From: Cylicocyclus nassatus
Taxonomy: Eukaryota > Nematoda > Chromadorea > Rhabditida > Strongylidae
Reading direction: 5' to 3'
NCBI GenBank assembly: GCA_958299035.1
Contig: CATQJL010000326.1
Span: 2,246,232 to 2,310,231, forward strand
Length of the DNA: 64,000 bases
Under the pieces are notes generated by a model. The model saw only the letters and a list, made by a program, of their open reading frames with translations, was not told the DNA's origin and searched no databases. Below are positions 10,653 through 21,725 of the stretch, piece by piece (within the stretch, counting starts at the first letter, position 1; every line of letters begins with the position of its first letter). The position numbers were made by a program, and so were the translations under genes.

Positions 10653-11630
10653 GGAAAGTGAAAGAATGAACCGGGGATTAAAGCCATATGCGCTTAAATT
10701 TGCAATAATAAAGATAATGGTTCGATATTAGTATAGATCACACAGGTATAGTAAACAACAAAAAAACTAAAAGACAAGTTGTGATTTCAATTACGATTGC
10801 AATGTATTGCATAGTTGCGATAACAAACTTTGAAAAAGTCTCACGCTTGGGCATGGTACAAAGTGAGGTCTAAAAATTTTTTCTGATATTTTTTTGGAAC
10901 GACATTTGAATTCGTGGATATTCCCGGAAGGTAAAGTTTTCCATACCCGCTAAGCCAAACTTCTAACCCTCCAGGGACGGTAACCTGCTAAATTTCCAAA
11001 GGGTAAACGCAAGAGGAACGTTGATCGAGATGCATTGTACAGAATAATATGCAATTTTTTTATGCGGTACCACGAGGTGCCGTATGTGTGAGGCATTTAC
11101 AACTGAAATGATCAATTGGCTTTAGAGCTTTTTTGTTGCCGTTTGATAAACTTGCTGGATAATTCGAACATACAGCTTCGATTTCGTTACGTTTATATTA
11201 TCGCCAAAACGCATATATGTGAACTAATGCGTAGTTCACACTTGTCTCTGAAATCGAAGTAAACAATCTCGCTCTTCGCTGAAGCAGTATGATTGGCTCT
11301 AGTATGACACAAGTACTTTCTTGGTGAATGTGTTTTTGCCGTAAACAACAGAGTTCAGACTGCCCGTTTTTGTTACCTCGCAAAATGTCAAAATGAGGGG
11401 ACACAGATTTTCACTGAAAAACGAACAATGCACACCATGTATACTTCTTGTGTGACATGTATATATCCAAATTCCACAACACATGATTTAAAAATGAGAA
11501 AAAAATCTTTGAGGAAGTTATGAGGATGTTTTCCGTTAAGTTTAACAAAATTAATGAACCCAAATGATGTTTGTTTTCCTTTTTCTCCTTTTCTGATTTC
11601 CTCTGTTTACTTCTTTACTCTGTTTTCTCT
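10653..11630. other. Intergenic between convergent units
   Basis: The stretch separates the plus-strand candidate ending at 10652 from the 3-prime end of the minus-strand GPCR. A small palindrome (GCGGTACCACGAGGTGCCGT) lies near 11063. No exon was supported. Confidence 0.4.
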
Positions 11631-14244
11631 CTATTTCTCTACCACGTAATATGCTGTTTCTATTAGTTTTGAGGGCACGTCGATGTGCGTATGACTAGAT
11701 AAATAAATCGACAAAGATATTACCTCACTTACCCCGCTTTCCATCCGTTCACCTAGTTCTTTCTTATGCAAAACGACAGATGAGAGTGTTGTGTTACATG
11801 TAGCCACCGTTGCTGCTCCCTTATTGGGAATGCTAACGGCTACTTCGGAGACAATCCCTAAAATAGCTAATTTGAGTTTCTGCAACTAACAATAAGAATA
11901 ATGGAATTGCTCGTACCAAGAAAATGTTGAGTTGAACGATCGCTGGTGCGCTCCTTTACTCGAAGACAAGGGAAAAGTTGGAGCATTTGTTGTCGAAATC
12001 CAACATTTGCCATATAACACAGCGGAGTACACTGAAATATCAAAATATCATGATATAGCAAGAAAATTATTATAAGGAAACAATTTTTTAAATAGCATCT
12101 AGATGAAAGACTGTATGTACCATAGTGCATGAGTTGATTTACTGAATAAAAACGAAATAATTTCTCTAACACTAATTTTGCTGGATATTAGAATTTTTAT
12201 TCCATCAAAACTGGAAAAAGATCTGCCAACGAAAAGTGTCCGAGACTTACACATCTTTTTTAAAAAGTATGATACTTACAACGCAGTTCTGCAGCAAATT
12301 GACGACGTTTTTATATTTGTCACAGGATTTTTTTCCAAGATCTTGCGTAACTTACCAAAACTCCCAAAAGAGCTATCATTGATGTGATTTTATATAGTGG
12401 AAAGCTGAATTCAGGATGAAATCGATGCAGGATGCCTACAGAGAACAAAGGAGACCAGCAAGAAATCTGAAGAGGTGAATTCTTGTCAACAAGGAATTGA
12501 AGAATTACAGTACTTACTAAAATGGCAACAATTGCAATTAGCGTGATTGTTAAGCGCCTTCTCCTGGCATGAGCTTTTCGAGCTCGTTCCTGAAAGAAAA
12601 TCCATTTTTGTGGCTGTTGTACCATTCTCAGACAAGTGGCCGGAACTTCCGCAGCGGTTTCGCAGGATTTCCGCAGGTAGCCCGGCGGAAATCCTGCGAA
12701 AATGCTGCGGAAACGCTGCAAGTATTGCTTGTCCCGCGGAAGTTCCGGTGAATTGTCTCAGATTGTTGGGCTGCGATACCTTAGACTGTACTCCGACTGT
12801 AGGACGTTGCCAGAGAAAATATGATAAATGGGAATAAGCAGGGATCATAATCACTAGTGGAACCACGTACTGTACAATTATAGTAAGCTAAAGAAATAGG
12901 CTTAGTGCTGAAATAGTTTGCATAAACCACTAACAATTAGCGCTAAATCATCCCAAGGCATGCTTTGTGCACCACATCGAGTCATTCCCGTTTTGACAGC
13001 TTTTTGTGGATCGTCGTCTAACATAATACTCATATCTAGTACCTGGAAAACACTGAAAAAGTTGCAGGTTTTCAGACTCAGGCTTGCATAGCAGAGGAAA
13101 GGTAAGAAAAGAGCGTAGGGAGTTCTACTCTCTTACCCGACTCTTGTAAATGTACGGAGATGCAACTATGACGGATAAAATCCATGCTCCAGTTGTAAGA
13201 AAAATACATCGCCTTCTATCCAATCTCTTCTTCCGATAAAATATAGCTAGCCATCGATCAATAGCTACTAAGCACATGAAGTAGAATGAGCCTAAAGGAC
13301 TAATTTATAATTGGGATTCAATAATATCCCTTTGTCTCATGCTAGCTTAATCGCTTGAGTAATTTCTGGTGTATATGCAACTCATGTTTGTTTACGATCA
13401 AGTAAATGCCATGCTAGTGTTGTTTATTAGCAGCTCTCAATCATAATAGCATTAGGAATTACGGCTGAGGCTCAAGGCTTATAAACTCACCGGTTACTGT
13501 GACATATCCTACAGAAAATGAAGCCTTGCACATTAGTGTCCCTGAAAAGACATGATTACAGATGGAAACTTAGCAACCGCATGCAACCTCAAAGTTCGTT
13601 CACTCACCGAATTTCCAATTAGACTGTAAAATGAATGTTGTCAAGAAATATGGAGGATGAAAAAGCAGAAAAAAGATGTTCGAAACGGCTAGGTTTGTCA
13701 TCAACATATGTGTCACCGTATGTAATTTGTCCGTTCTCCAAATAACACAGCAGAAGAGAATATTGACTGCTAGGCTGCAAACAGAAAAAATCTTTGAGAA
13801 TTCTTGGAATTTGTTAGTCTTTGTAAGTCTAATAGATTCTGCTCAATATAGTGTGCTTGCAGTGCCGAGCCTTCGCGGTGAAATTTGCGCGTGAGTTTTG
13901 CCTGAAATGCCGGCAATCTGCGCGCGTAAGTAGCCTGTATTACAGGCGTAGCTATTTGTTCACGCGCAAATTTCATTGCAAACTCTCAGCACCGCAAGCA
14001 CACTATATTGAGGGAAAATTCATTGAACTGTATCAAAGAAATATTTACCCTCCGACGGCAAGAGTACTATAGATTATCGCCGCCAGATAATTGTATTCGG
14101 CGTAGTCGCCGTGTTCGGATTGGGCGGTAAACGCAAAAATTTCCTCCAGTGCTTCATAGCTGAAAGGAAAAACTCTCATAGTCTGTTCATTGTTACTACA
14201 ATTGACATGAATACTTACTCTTGGTCCGTGCCATTCCCCATCAT
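11631..14244 (-). CDS. Class A (rhodopsin-family) peptide-type G protein-coupled receptor, complete, 11 exons
   Basis: A seven-helix plasma-membrane receptor of about 416 residues. Exons on the minus strand: 14219-14253 (ATG at 14244), 14049-14159, 13608-13774, 13491-13541, 13137-13291, 12935-13042, 12780-12887, 12518-12589, 12356-12466, 11917-12031, 11631-11857; every junction is in phase. The N-terminus has an NGT glycosylation site. TM1 is about residues 34-57, TM2 70-92, TM3 104-127 with C106 and DRW 130-132, TM4 near 151-163, ECL2 with C193, TM5 207-230, a basic ICL3/TM6 start (RKAHARRRRLTITLI), CWSP 269-272, TM7 ending CTPLCY 304-309 with a helix 8 (FRQQMLQLFPCL). The PLVIMIPAYSHLSYFLW TM5 and QRPTVG loop resemble NPY/RFamide-type receptors, so a peptide ligand is likely. 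N1.50, D2.50 and N7.49 are Gly46, Asn78 and Thr305. The donor after ECL2 (ATT|GTTAGT) is the weakest junction. The last exon reads through to a TAG. Confidence 0.9.
12639..12749. repeat. Hairpin MITE-like element in a GPCR intron
   Basis: The 111-bp palindrome begins CCGGAACTTCCGC and ends GCGGAAGTTCCGG, with internal arms GCAGGATTTCCGC / GCGGAAATCCTGC. It occupies most of the 190-bp intron between the TM5 and TM6 exons. ORFs of up to 130 codons overlap it on both strands and are artefacts of the palindrome plus neighbouring exons. Confidence 0.8.
13843..14011. repeat. Hairpin element in a GPCR intron (second family)
   Basis: A 169-bp imperfect palindrome with ends CTCAATATAGTGTGCTTGC and its complement, and inner arms around GTGAAATTTGCGCGTGA. 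It makes up most of the intron between the TM1 and TM2 exons. It differs in sequence from the hairpin at 12639-12749, so two unrelated foldbacks sit in one gene. Confidence 0.8.
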
Positions 14245-14253
14245 AAAAATTGC

Positions 14254-14270
14254 CTAAAAATCAGAGTTGT
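14254..14270 (-). promoter_or_regulatory. Probable spliced-leader trans-splice acceptor of the GPCR gene
   Basis: On the minus strand CTCTGATTTTTAG|GCAATTTTT is followed by ATGATG nine bases after the AG. The exon has no readable in-frame partner upstream, and a very short 5-prime leader after a 3-prime splice site is typical of SL1 trans-splicing in nematodes. The Met at 14244 is therefore the preferred start. Confidence 0.55.
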
Positions 14271-16310
14271 AGATTCCGTCAGATATGATTGAGAAATAAA
14301 GACAAATTCGGTAAATGTTTCTGATAAAGCCTTTAGATTCAATCAAATCTATGCTCCAGCGATAGAAGGACTTGGCTCAACAACATTAGAGAAGAAGATA
14401 TGAACATCAAGAAACCGATTCAACAACTTAGAAGGAGAAGAAGATAAAAGCATCAAGCAGAACTTACAAAAATAAGCTGTGAAACCTTGTCAAAGTTTGC
14501 TATGATTTGACAAATCGATTAAAAATCATGCAAGACGCTTTGATTTGAACAAATTTTTATTAGATCGGAAGAAAGAATTATCTCAAAAAAGTCTCAGGTG
14601 AATGTTCTTGGCTTTTCAGGATCTCCCATTTTCTATCTTGGATTCTCTTTATGCTGAAGAAAAAAGAGGAATGCCAAAACATCAATAAGGTGTAAAGATG
14701 CTTTATATTCAGTACCCATATAACGTACCCAATATAACAAATCTTTCTTCTCGCCAGGAAAAAAGGGGAAATAAATTTCAACTGCAAAAATACGTGACAT
14801 GAATTTTATATGCACGAAATAGTCAACCGCATTGCGACTACAATAGAAAATCTCCAAAAATCTGTGAGAAAACTTGAATAAAAAGATTTCTTAACAAGAA
14901 CACAGTCTATAAATGGCGACAGACTGCTAGCAAATTTTCGTTTAACAAAATGAAACCGAGTTATGACTAAATTAAAGGAGCGCAATTTTTCTTATTTACC
15001 TAAAACTTTGTTTTTATGAAAATTGCTGAAGAAAGAATTCATAGGATGAAGCCAGATGTTGGAGCAAATTTTCAATTGGTTTGAGAAAGCTCATATGCCA
15101 TTGTAACGGAAGTGCAAGCTGACTTTTTCTAGCAGACTATTAATGTTTTTACGGATGTTACACAAGAGCGATCAAACTCTCCAAGTCTATCACAGTCTTT
15201 TTTTACTCTGAATAAGCAAATGAAAATTATGAGCAACGCAGTGGTGCTCATAAAAAACCGACTGGCTGCATCTGATGATTTGTTAGCAATGCACAATCTT
15301 TCTATCACATATCATAGTGTAACTTTTTAGGAACAGATGTTAAGAGAAATGTGGAAGCGTGGGCAATAATTTTTCATACTCTCGTCTTCCCCAAACATTT
15401 TCGGCCAATCATGAAAGCTCGTTGAATAAGCGAGTTACTGACAACACCTCAACACAAAAATGAGAAGGACAGTACCTATGCAAGATGTTATGTAGATCAA
15501 AGATGTGAGGCTTTCTAGGTGGAAAGCATGTATAAAACTTAAATTCTCTTTCTAAGATGTTATCTAGGAGCAGATGGACTAAGGAAACCGCTAATGTAGC
15601 AACGGAAACACTCAGCAGCTCAACAAAAACGAACGTTAGCAACATTACCTTGACAGCAAATTTCGCAGCGTAGCAAATTTACAGCTGGAACATCTAGATT
15701 CTAAGCCTTTTGCGAGGCGTAAATTCCTTGCCTTCAGTGCAGGTGAATCCTGGATGAAAAGGGCTTAAATGAATGCATGTCACGCTAATTTACTGCGGTG
15801 ATATTTGAAAAGCTCCGCTTCAAGAGATGGCTTTTTTAGCCCGACTGGTTACACCTCGAATGGCACTGGTTGCTAAATGCATAAAGATGTCTTTGTTTAG
15901 ATTGGACAGATTTGTTGAGGAAATCAGCATCCATTACGAACAATAGGAAAATGGGAATGTTTACTTCCTCCCATATTATGAACATCCGATGAAAATTATT
16001 GTTTGTTTTGCGGAACTTGGATCACAACTTTTTTCGAATGCTCAAATTGGGGAGACTTGCGCACATTATTAGCGTCATAATCTCGTACCATAGAATGCCT
16101 TAAGTTTTGATTTGGTTGTACTTGGGACTTGAGTTGCCTATGGAAAGACCAAATTCTATAGAGATCAGTAGATTTAAAAAATTGCAGCGTCGAGGATTTC
16201 TGAGTATATATGCAAAGAATGTAAACTGTGCTTTGTGCATGCTCGAAGTACTAGAGCTATCTAGCAATTACCCAGCGGATTTTGGAAGAGAGCGATGATC
16301 CTAACAAGTT
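14271..16310. other. Upstream region of the GPCR gene, no exon supported
   Basis: Minus-strand ORFs at 14578-14857 and 15409-15645 are hydrophobic (for example ELLSVSVATLAVSLVHLLL) but lack paired splice sites and strong codon bias. The GPCR promoter should lie here; no core element was recognised. Confidence 0.3.
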
Positions 16311-16625
16311 TTACACAACAGGAAGTTCACGGGTTTTGAGACAGTCTGCTGCATAAAGGGGCAAAATTTGTTCAGACCATTCAGCTCTGATTAAAAAATT
16401 TAAATTATGCCATAAGTGCATTGTTTCTTGAAACTCTATGTTATACTGCATTGTGAAGCAGCAAAATTGTTTATGCAACGTAACTCGAACGAGATTAATG
16501 CAGTTGTTTTTCAAAGCCGGTATTAACACTTCTAGGAGATTTTTCTCAACTAAGCGCATTTCAGTGAAAATGTGTAACAGAACATTATTCAGACCTTTTT
16601 CTATTTTCTTTTCTATTTTCATCAT
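16311..16625 (-). CDS. Possible 104-residue ORF, unidentified
   Basis: An ATG-initiated minus-strand ORF reading MMKIEKKIEKGLNNVLLHIF, RLVEKNLLEVLIPALKNNC and WSEQILPLYAADC. About 56 percent of codons are purine-first, slightly above chance for this sequence. It has no splice signals or AATAAA. It is one of the longer uninterrupted frames in the window, but this length is expected by chance once or twice in 64 kb. Confidence 0.25.
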   Translation of the reverse strand: MMKIEKKIEKGLNNVLLHIFTEMRLVEKNLLEVLIPALKNNCINLVRVTLHKQFCCFTMQYNIEFQETMHLWHNLNFLIRAEWSEQILPLYAADCLKTRELPVV

Positions 16626-17066
16626 AAGTCAAGTAATCATTTTTTTATTTCTTGATGAATCACATACAGCACGTCAAAGCCTCTCAATTTACATAAGTAA
16701 GAGCAGGTGAACATTGAGAGATGGCAGGTGGATCTTAGCATGTATTGCGAAATGGATAGAAAAAATTCATATGAGCCGGATAAGTATGGCGCCTGAGTCA
16801 TGAGTACTACCTAGCTTGATGCTGTAAAGAAATGGCGATTGTTGAGCTGATAGAAGACATAAGCATAGGCATCATTACTGTCACACAAATTTCTTTAGAA
16901 AACCAAAGAGCCTAGAATTATATTAGGTCGAAAGAAAATTCCCGGGCACTTGCGAAAAATTTTTTTTAAATCGCTGTAACTTCGAGCAGATTGATTCTTT
17001 TAAGCTGCAAACTTCATTGCAAAGACAACTTTGTCCACAACATATATTTTCCTGCTGACTTTTCAG

Positions 17067-17263
17067 CACCTCACTGCGGTCCACCAGCATGCGCAGAAAG
17101 GAAAATCGTCGCGAAAAGTGGCCTATATGTGCAGGATTATCTCAGACCCGATGAAAGCTGGAGAGAAATGCTGTGGTTATACAGAAGTCTGCCGGGGCTG
17201 TTATGGAGGCTATTTAAGCCTTTGAGCGACCGCATGCAAGAAAACTTTCTCCAGAAAGTTTGA
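17067..17263 (+). CDS. Candidate terminal exon, frame ambiguous
   Basis: A strong acceptor (CTGCTGACTTTTCAG|CACC) starts a GC-richer stretch with two open plus-strand frames. One runs to a TGA at 17261-17263 and includes GLYVQDYLRPDESWREMLW and YRSLPGLLWRLFKPL. The other ends at 17225 and is cysteine-rich (MKAGEKCCGYTEVCRGCYGG). The minus strand is closed. The exon is probably real; its frame needs a transcript. No family was recognised. Confidence 0.35.
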
Positions 17264-17387
17264 AAAACTGATCATTTTTTGCTCCTAAAAATACATTTTT
17301 CGAGTAAGTGACTTTGAAGTCTTGCGGTTCTGCATAGGGCGGACCAAATTCTTGATTACTGCGAATATTGTTGGGGTAATGCCTTAC

Positions 17388-17514
17388 ACATCCTTTGGAC
17401 CCATCATCCAGGCGTGCCGATACCCGCAGAAGCGGCCAGCTGGAAAAGAGTTGCAGTCAGAGGCAAGTTTGACGGCTTGTAATTTCTGAGCGCAATCGCA
17501 AAATTCGAGTGCAG
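17388..17514 (-). CDS. Candidate cysteine-rich exon, unidentified
   Basis: A minus-strand exon between a good acceptor (AACTTCTGACCCGCAG|CT) and donor (AAGGATGT|GTAAGG). Only one frame is open from end to end: LEFCDCAQKLQAVKLASDC, then NSFPAGRFCGYRHAWMMG. Four cysteines and the splice context suggest an extracellular domain, but the spacing matches none that I know. On the plus strand the same bases read VPIPAEAASWKRVAVRGKF, which recalls SURF1-type proteins but lacks splice support and stops at once. Confidence 0.35.
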
Positions 17515-17689
17515 CTGCGGGTCAGAAGTTAATAGGCTTCTCGATCAGATCACCCATGAATTGGACGAACTAAGAAGTAAAATTGTGATATTTTTCTAAT
17601 TGGAAAGTTTTTTCTTCTTGATGTGCAGATCAAACACGTCTTGGCATTGGTAAAAATCAGATGGCGTATTGAAAACTGTAGGCTTCCCT

Positions 17690-17890
17690 ATCTATATATA
17701 TATAAAACTCAAAATTGTGAGTTTGGAGGCTATGTGCGTTATAGAAACGCGCGCCGCTCAACCGATTCAGCTGAAACTTTGCACACATACGTTTTCGAGC
17801 CCTGCGCAGATGATAGGCTATTTTTTGCGTCGATTTGTTGGGTCCTTCTATCGATTTATTGATTTGTTTACGTTTTTCTAAGGAATTTGA
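17690..17890 (+). mobile_element. Short element related to the helentron-INE-like family
   Basis: Starts with a TATATATATAAAACTC tract, then GTGCGTTATAGAAACGCGCG, CTCAACCGATTCAGCTG and AACTTTGCACACATACG, followed by an ATCGATTTATTGATTTG end. The layout (A-T start, 'aaccgatyc.g', 'aactt.gcacacata', ATCGAT end) parallels the copies at 1793-2095 and 54112-54312, but this one lacks the (GTCT)n tract. Confidence 0.55.
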
Positions 17891-18880
17891 GGCTTATCAT
17901 ATTTAATCAAACATTTTCCCGTATTTAAGCAAAGGAGGGCGGTGAAGCTCATTTTTACCCCAGGATTGTGAGGATGTGGTTTCAAAGCGGATGCCTCAGG
18001 GTAAGTCATCCAACACATATAAGAGAGAGGGGGGGGGGGGAACTCGCAGGCAATGACCGTATTCATCAACGAACCCAAAAGGTTCCGCAACCCATTGGGT
18101 TCGCAATTTCGTGATTTCGCGAACTCACAGGCTGGGATCGATACTCATCGTAAGCACTGCTGGGTTCGCTGACCCACTAGCTTTGAATATTTCATGGGTT
18201 GAGCCTACCCAGTGGCTTCCGAAACACCCACTGGGTTCGTTGATAAATACGGCCACAGGTGAACAATGGCCCGGGCTGGACCGGGAAAGCCAACTAGTAC
18301 TACATAAAAAAATTTGGTGTCAAAGTCCGACCGAGCAGCGAAAAAGTGAGTTTGAAAATGAAATTTCCAAAAGTGCCCAGGATCTTCTTTACAGCCTAAT
18401 AAAAGCATGCTGTGGAACACAAAGATAAAGTTCACAGATGCAAATTGCTCCAATTCATGAGATATGAATTAGTTGGGGTGACTTTGAAGGATTTGGGTTT
18501 AATTACCCAAGTGTGAGAATAATTAATAGGATCATACCTAGCGGTTCTGAATAATTTCACTACACCTAATTTAGGGTTAGTTTATTTTGTTTTTTCTTTC
18601 TGTTTCTTTCTTTCATACTTACCAACGTCCTTCACTACTGATGAGTTCCGGGAAGATCATATTTCCACTTAGTAATAGGAGCTAAACGAAAGCTAGGTAA
18701 TTTCTTTTTTTTCCTTCATTTGAATCAATTTTCACTTTATTATTAAAAGATATATTACTGCCATTTCAGAGAATGAAACAAATCTGGCAGCATACGATGG
18801 AAATGACAAGACTTGAGGCAATGTATCAAGAGATTTGAACGAGAATAGCGGTGTTATTCTAGCTTTTCTAAATTGCCAGA
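17891..18880. other. Intergenic with local tandem sequence
   Basis: Around 18050-18250 the motif 'cccactgggttcg' and variants ('cccattgggttcg', 'gacccactag', 'cccagtggcttcc') recur on both strands, giving a small degenerate inverted/tandem cluster next to a ten-G run. ORFs through it (18111-18453) are not supported as genes. Confidence 0.45.
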
Positions 18881-19300
18881 GTCAACATGCCGGCTGCAGA
18901 CGATGTCGCGTCACTTTCAATGTCGCCGCGGGATCATCGCTACTGCAGACGGGATTTGAGATTAGATACTTTATTACACATTTTACAGGAAAGTTGGGAA
19001 TTAATCACTAGTCTCAAGCTCGGAAGGATGATCCGTACGAGAGTACATGTTGGCGGAAGCCGTAGACATATATCTGAAGCTTCAAGGCGATCGTTGTCGA
19101 GTACAATTAGTGTGGGCACAAAGGACAAGGAGACTTTAGTTTTGACTGAAGAATCCGTACTCGGCTGATTGTCATTAGAAGGAAACATGATTACTCCACA
19201 CAGGCATGACATAGGAGGATGTTATAAAGAATGCACTAAAAGAAAAAGCCTTCAACGCGAAGAAAGAGCGCTCCGGAATAAAGGGGCACAAAAACTGTGC
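18881..19300 (+). CDS. Candidate small intronless gene (93-residue protein, coding 18887-19168)
   Basis: A 3-prime splice site (TTTCTAAATTGCCAG|AGTCAAC) lies six to seven bases before an ATG, as expected for a trans-spliced message. The ORF reads MPAADDVASLSMSPRDHRYC through SRRSLSSTISVGTKDKE to EESVLG and a TGA. An AATAAA lies about 110 bp past the stop (near 19277). The second half is serine/arginine-rich and looks like a phosphorylatable tail. It could also be the last exon of a longer cis-spliced gene. No family was recognised. Confidence 0.35.
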
Positions 19301-21623
19301 AAGAGTTTGCATCAGTAAATTAAATACTTGATTTCAGCTTGCTTCGAACACTCAGTCACTCAGTTTCAAACTAGATTTGACTTGGAATTTTGATATATGG
19401 AATCGTAACGCCATTTCAAAAAACACCAGACAGCGGAAAACCGCGGTGCGGTCCCGAAACGCGCGAATGTAAATCTAGCACCTTCAGTAACTGGTCCACT
19501 AATGGAAAGGAAGGAAACAAACACTCCAGTAGATCATATGAGAAATGGATTTTCGTCAAGCACCGAAAAAATGAGCGAAGTCGTTTAAAACACTACTTTA
19601 GAGAATTTCCTTAATAAGCTACAATCACGACATATGCACTGCAGTAAAATCCGGCATTAGCAAGCTCTACCCAGGTGCCATGAAAATGGGGGATATGTAC
19701 GGTGATGCCACGAGATCGAAAAATATCGTAAGTGGCTATTATTGTACCATTGCTGAAACAGGAAACATTTCTACAAAGCTGAAGAAAAAAACATTTGACA
19801 AACACGACGCACGAAATGCACCATCCACCCTCCCACCTCCTTCGAAGTGGATCTCCTGTTCTCAGACATTTACTTGTTTAGTCTGAAAACCCGAACAACA
19901 AACGAATGTGACGTCAATCTAAAACTGTTGTTGGACTTCGAGAAGCCAGTGGCGCTTGTACTTTACGGCTTTGCCTTACGTTAGTTATTTAATCTCAGAA
20001 TTCAACTGAGCCGCAGCAAAAGCATAACAATTACGAATTTTTAGACTTAAGATTTTCGATATCCTCTGTCATGTTCATTTTCTTAAATTAATTAGGAAAG
20101 ACCATATCTCTCGCGTTTTGATAAGAATTTTTAGGCAGAAAATGTTTGAAAAAATTTCAGTACGTGTATTCATTATACAGAGTGTATTTTGAATTTCAAC
20201 GCAGATTGATAAAATTTAGTGACCAGGACAATGAACTGAACCAACAACAAAATCCAAAAACATAATAATCCGTAATGTCATGTAATGCACTAACTTCTCA
20301 TCTAGAAGGATCAGATGAAAAAAAAAACTGAACATGGAGTTAACGGAAACAAAATTCAAACTGAAAGTAAAATCAGCCACATTCTGTCTTTCAGCATTTT
20401 TTGCAAAGGATTCAATATTTGCTTGTATTTTTGCGATTTTGGCATCGCACACTACGAACAAGCGCAAAATTTCCTCCAAAAAATTATCAAATTATGTTTT
20501 TATACTAAAAATGAAGGAGCCCGCTATTTTCCTGAAAATGCAAAAATTCCCTCTGATCTTCCTCTGATCTGATAGAGTAAGCTTGGTGCAGAAATTGTTA
20601 CACGGACATACAAGTTGACGAAGCAGTGACTTGCGACGAAACAAGAATTTGCAATAATTTATTTTTTATAATTGAAAGCTCATATACTAGATTGGTGCAA
20701 GCATTTTCCTCCACCATTTTGAATACATAACTTTCTCCTGCACACTTCCTTGGCACTGCTTCCTTCGAAAAATAAGAGTTTCTTTGCAAAAGAGATTAAA
20801 GTCTTTCTAGGAAGGATTGCTGTGACTATGTGTGCCACTTAAGCCTCAATTTTTCTATTGAGTTAGTCTGTCAAGAATGGGAAGCAGTCAATAATAAGAA
20901 ACAGTCATAAGCCATATGTTCTAACCTTTTCAGTCGAGACTTTGTTTAGATTGAATGTCTATGGAAGGATTCACGATTCAAAAGAAAACAATTCAAGTAG
21001 CGGAATTCAATTTTTATTCCTGATAATTCATAGAACTGACGTTCGATTTTGAGAACTTTGAAAATGATGCAATAGATCTAACAGTTTTCTTTATCAAAAG
21101 AGTAGTCACGGCTCTGCTTATATTGCTTTAAACTTCATCGCAATGTCTCAAGGGGGACCTAACCCAAACAATCAAGGCACTAATGTTACTCCTCTTCCGC
21201 TTCTTGTGTCATTAGTAAAGAGCTGCCGATGTGCTTAAAGTACATGAAATCATTTCTATTCCTGAGGGGCCAATGTCAAACGACATCATTTTCGAAAAAA
21301 GTTACGAAGTTTGAAAAATGTTGCAATAGATCTTACAGGTCAACCTCATTGTTCGGAACGAGATGTTGTGGAGAGAGGTGAAGTCATTCATCATTGATAG
21401 AGAAAGTCTAGAAAATGCAAGCTCTATTTCGCTTCCTGGGCTGATTCGCATGATCATTGCATGAGGTTGATAATCAATGTTTTCTTGTGTAATTTTTCCA
21501 TATGAGACCTCCCTGACATAAGGAAGTAGCTACGGAACGAAATACGAGACAATGACTTCCAAGCATGGGATTTCCACAGTAGGACATGCAAAGCCATCAA
21601 CAACGAAAGCGTTACGTGAACAC
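19301..21623. other. Intergenic, no exon supported
   Basis: Short ORFs on both strands (for example 20216-20479 minus) lack a usable acceptor or ATG. No repeat shared with the rest of the window was noticed. Confidence 0.35.
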
Positions 21624-21725
21624 CTCGACGGCATTTGTTTATCAGGCTGCATTGTTTCTCTGAAACAACACCTCCATTAACGTTCACCACACTAATAATT
21701 TCCTCACACGTGAATTCATCACATT
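21624..21725 (-). CDS. Candidate cysteine-rich module exon, phase 1-1
   Basis: A 102-bp minus-strand exon with acceptor TTTTCTTCCTCAG|AA and donor CGTCGAG|GTGTTC. It is phase 1 at both ends, like the EGF exon at 4496. The peptide has four cysteines (ECDEFTCEEIISVVNVNGG, then KQCSLINKC), and three quarters of the codons are purine-first. The spacing C-x4-C-x18/19-C-x5-C does not match EGF, Kunitz or Kazal. It is possibly one module of an extracellular protein whose other exons were not found. Confidence 0.35.

Noticed and set aside
17397..17492. VPIPAEAASWKRVAVRGKFD on the plus strand resembles part of SURF1
   Set aside because: Only 26 codons, stop immediately after, no splice sites, while the minus strand has a splice-bounded exon at the same place.
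20216..20479. Minus-strand frame reading EEILRLFVVCDAKIAKIQAN with strong purine-first bias
   Set aside because: It begins at a TTG just after an in-frame stop, with no AG between them and no ATG, so it can be neither a spliced exon nor a start.
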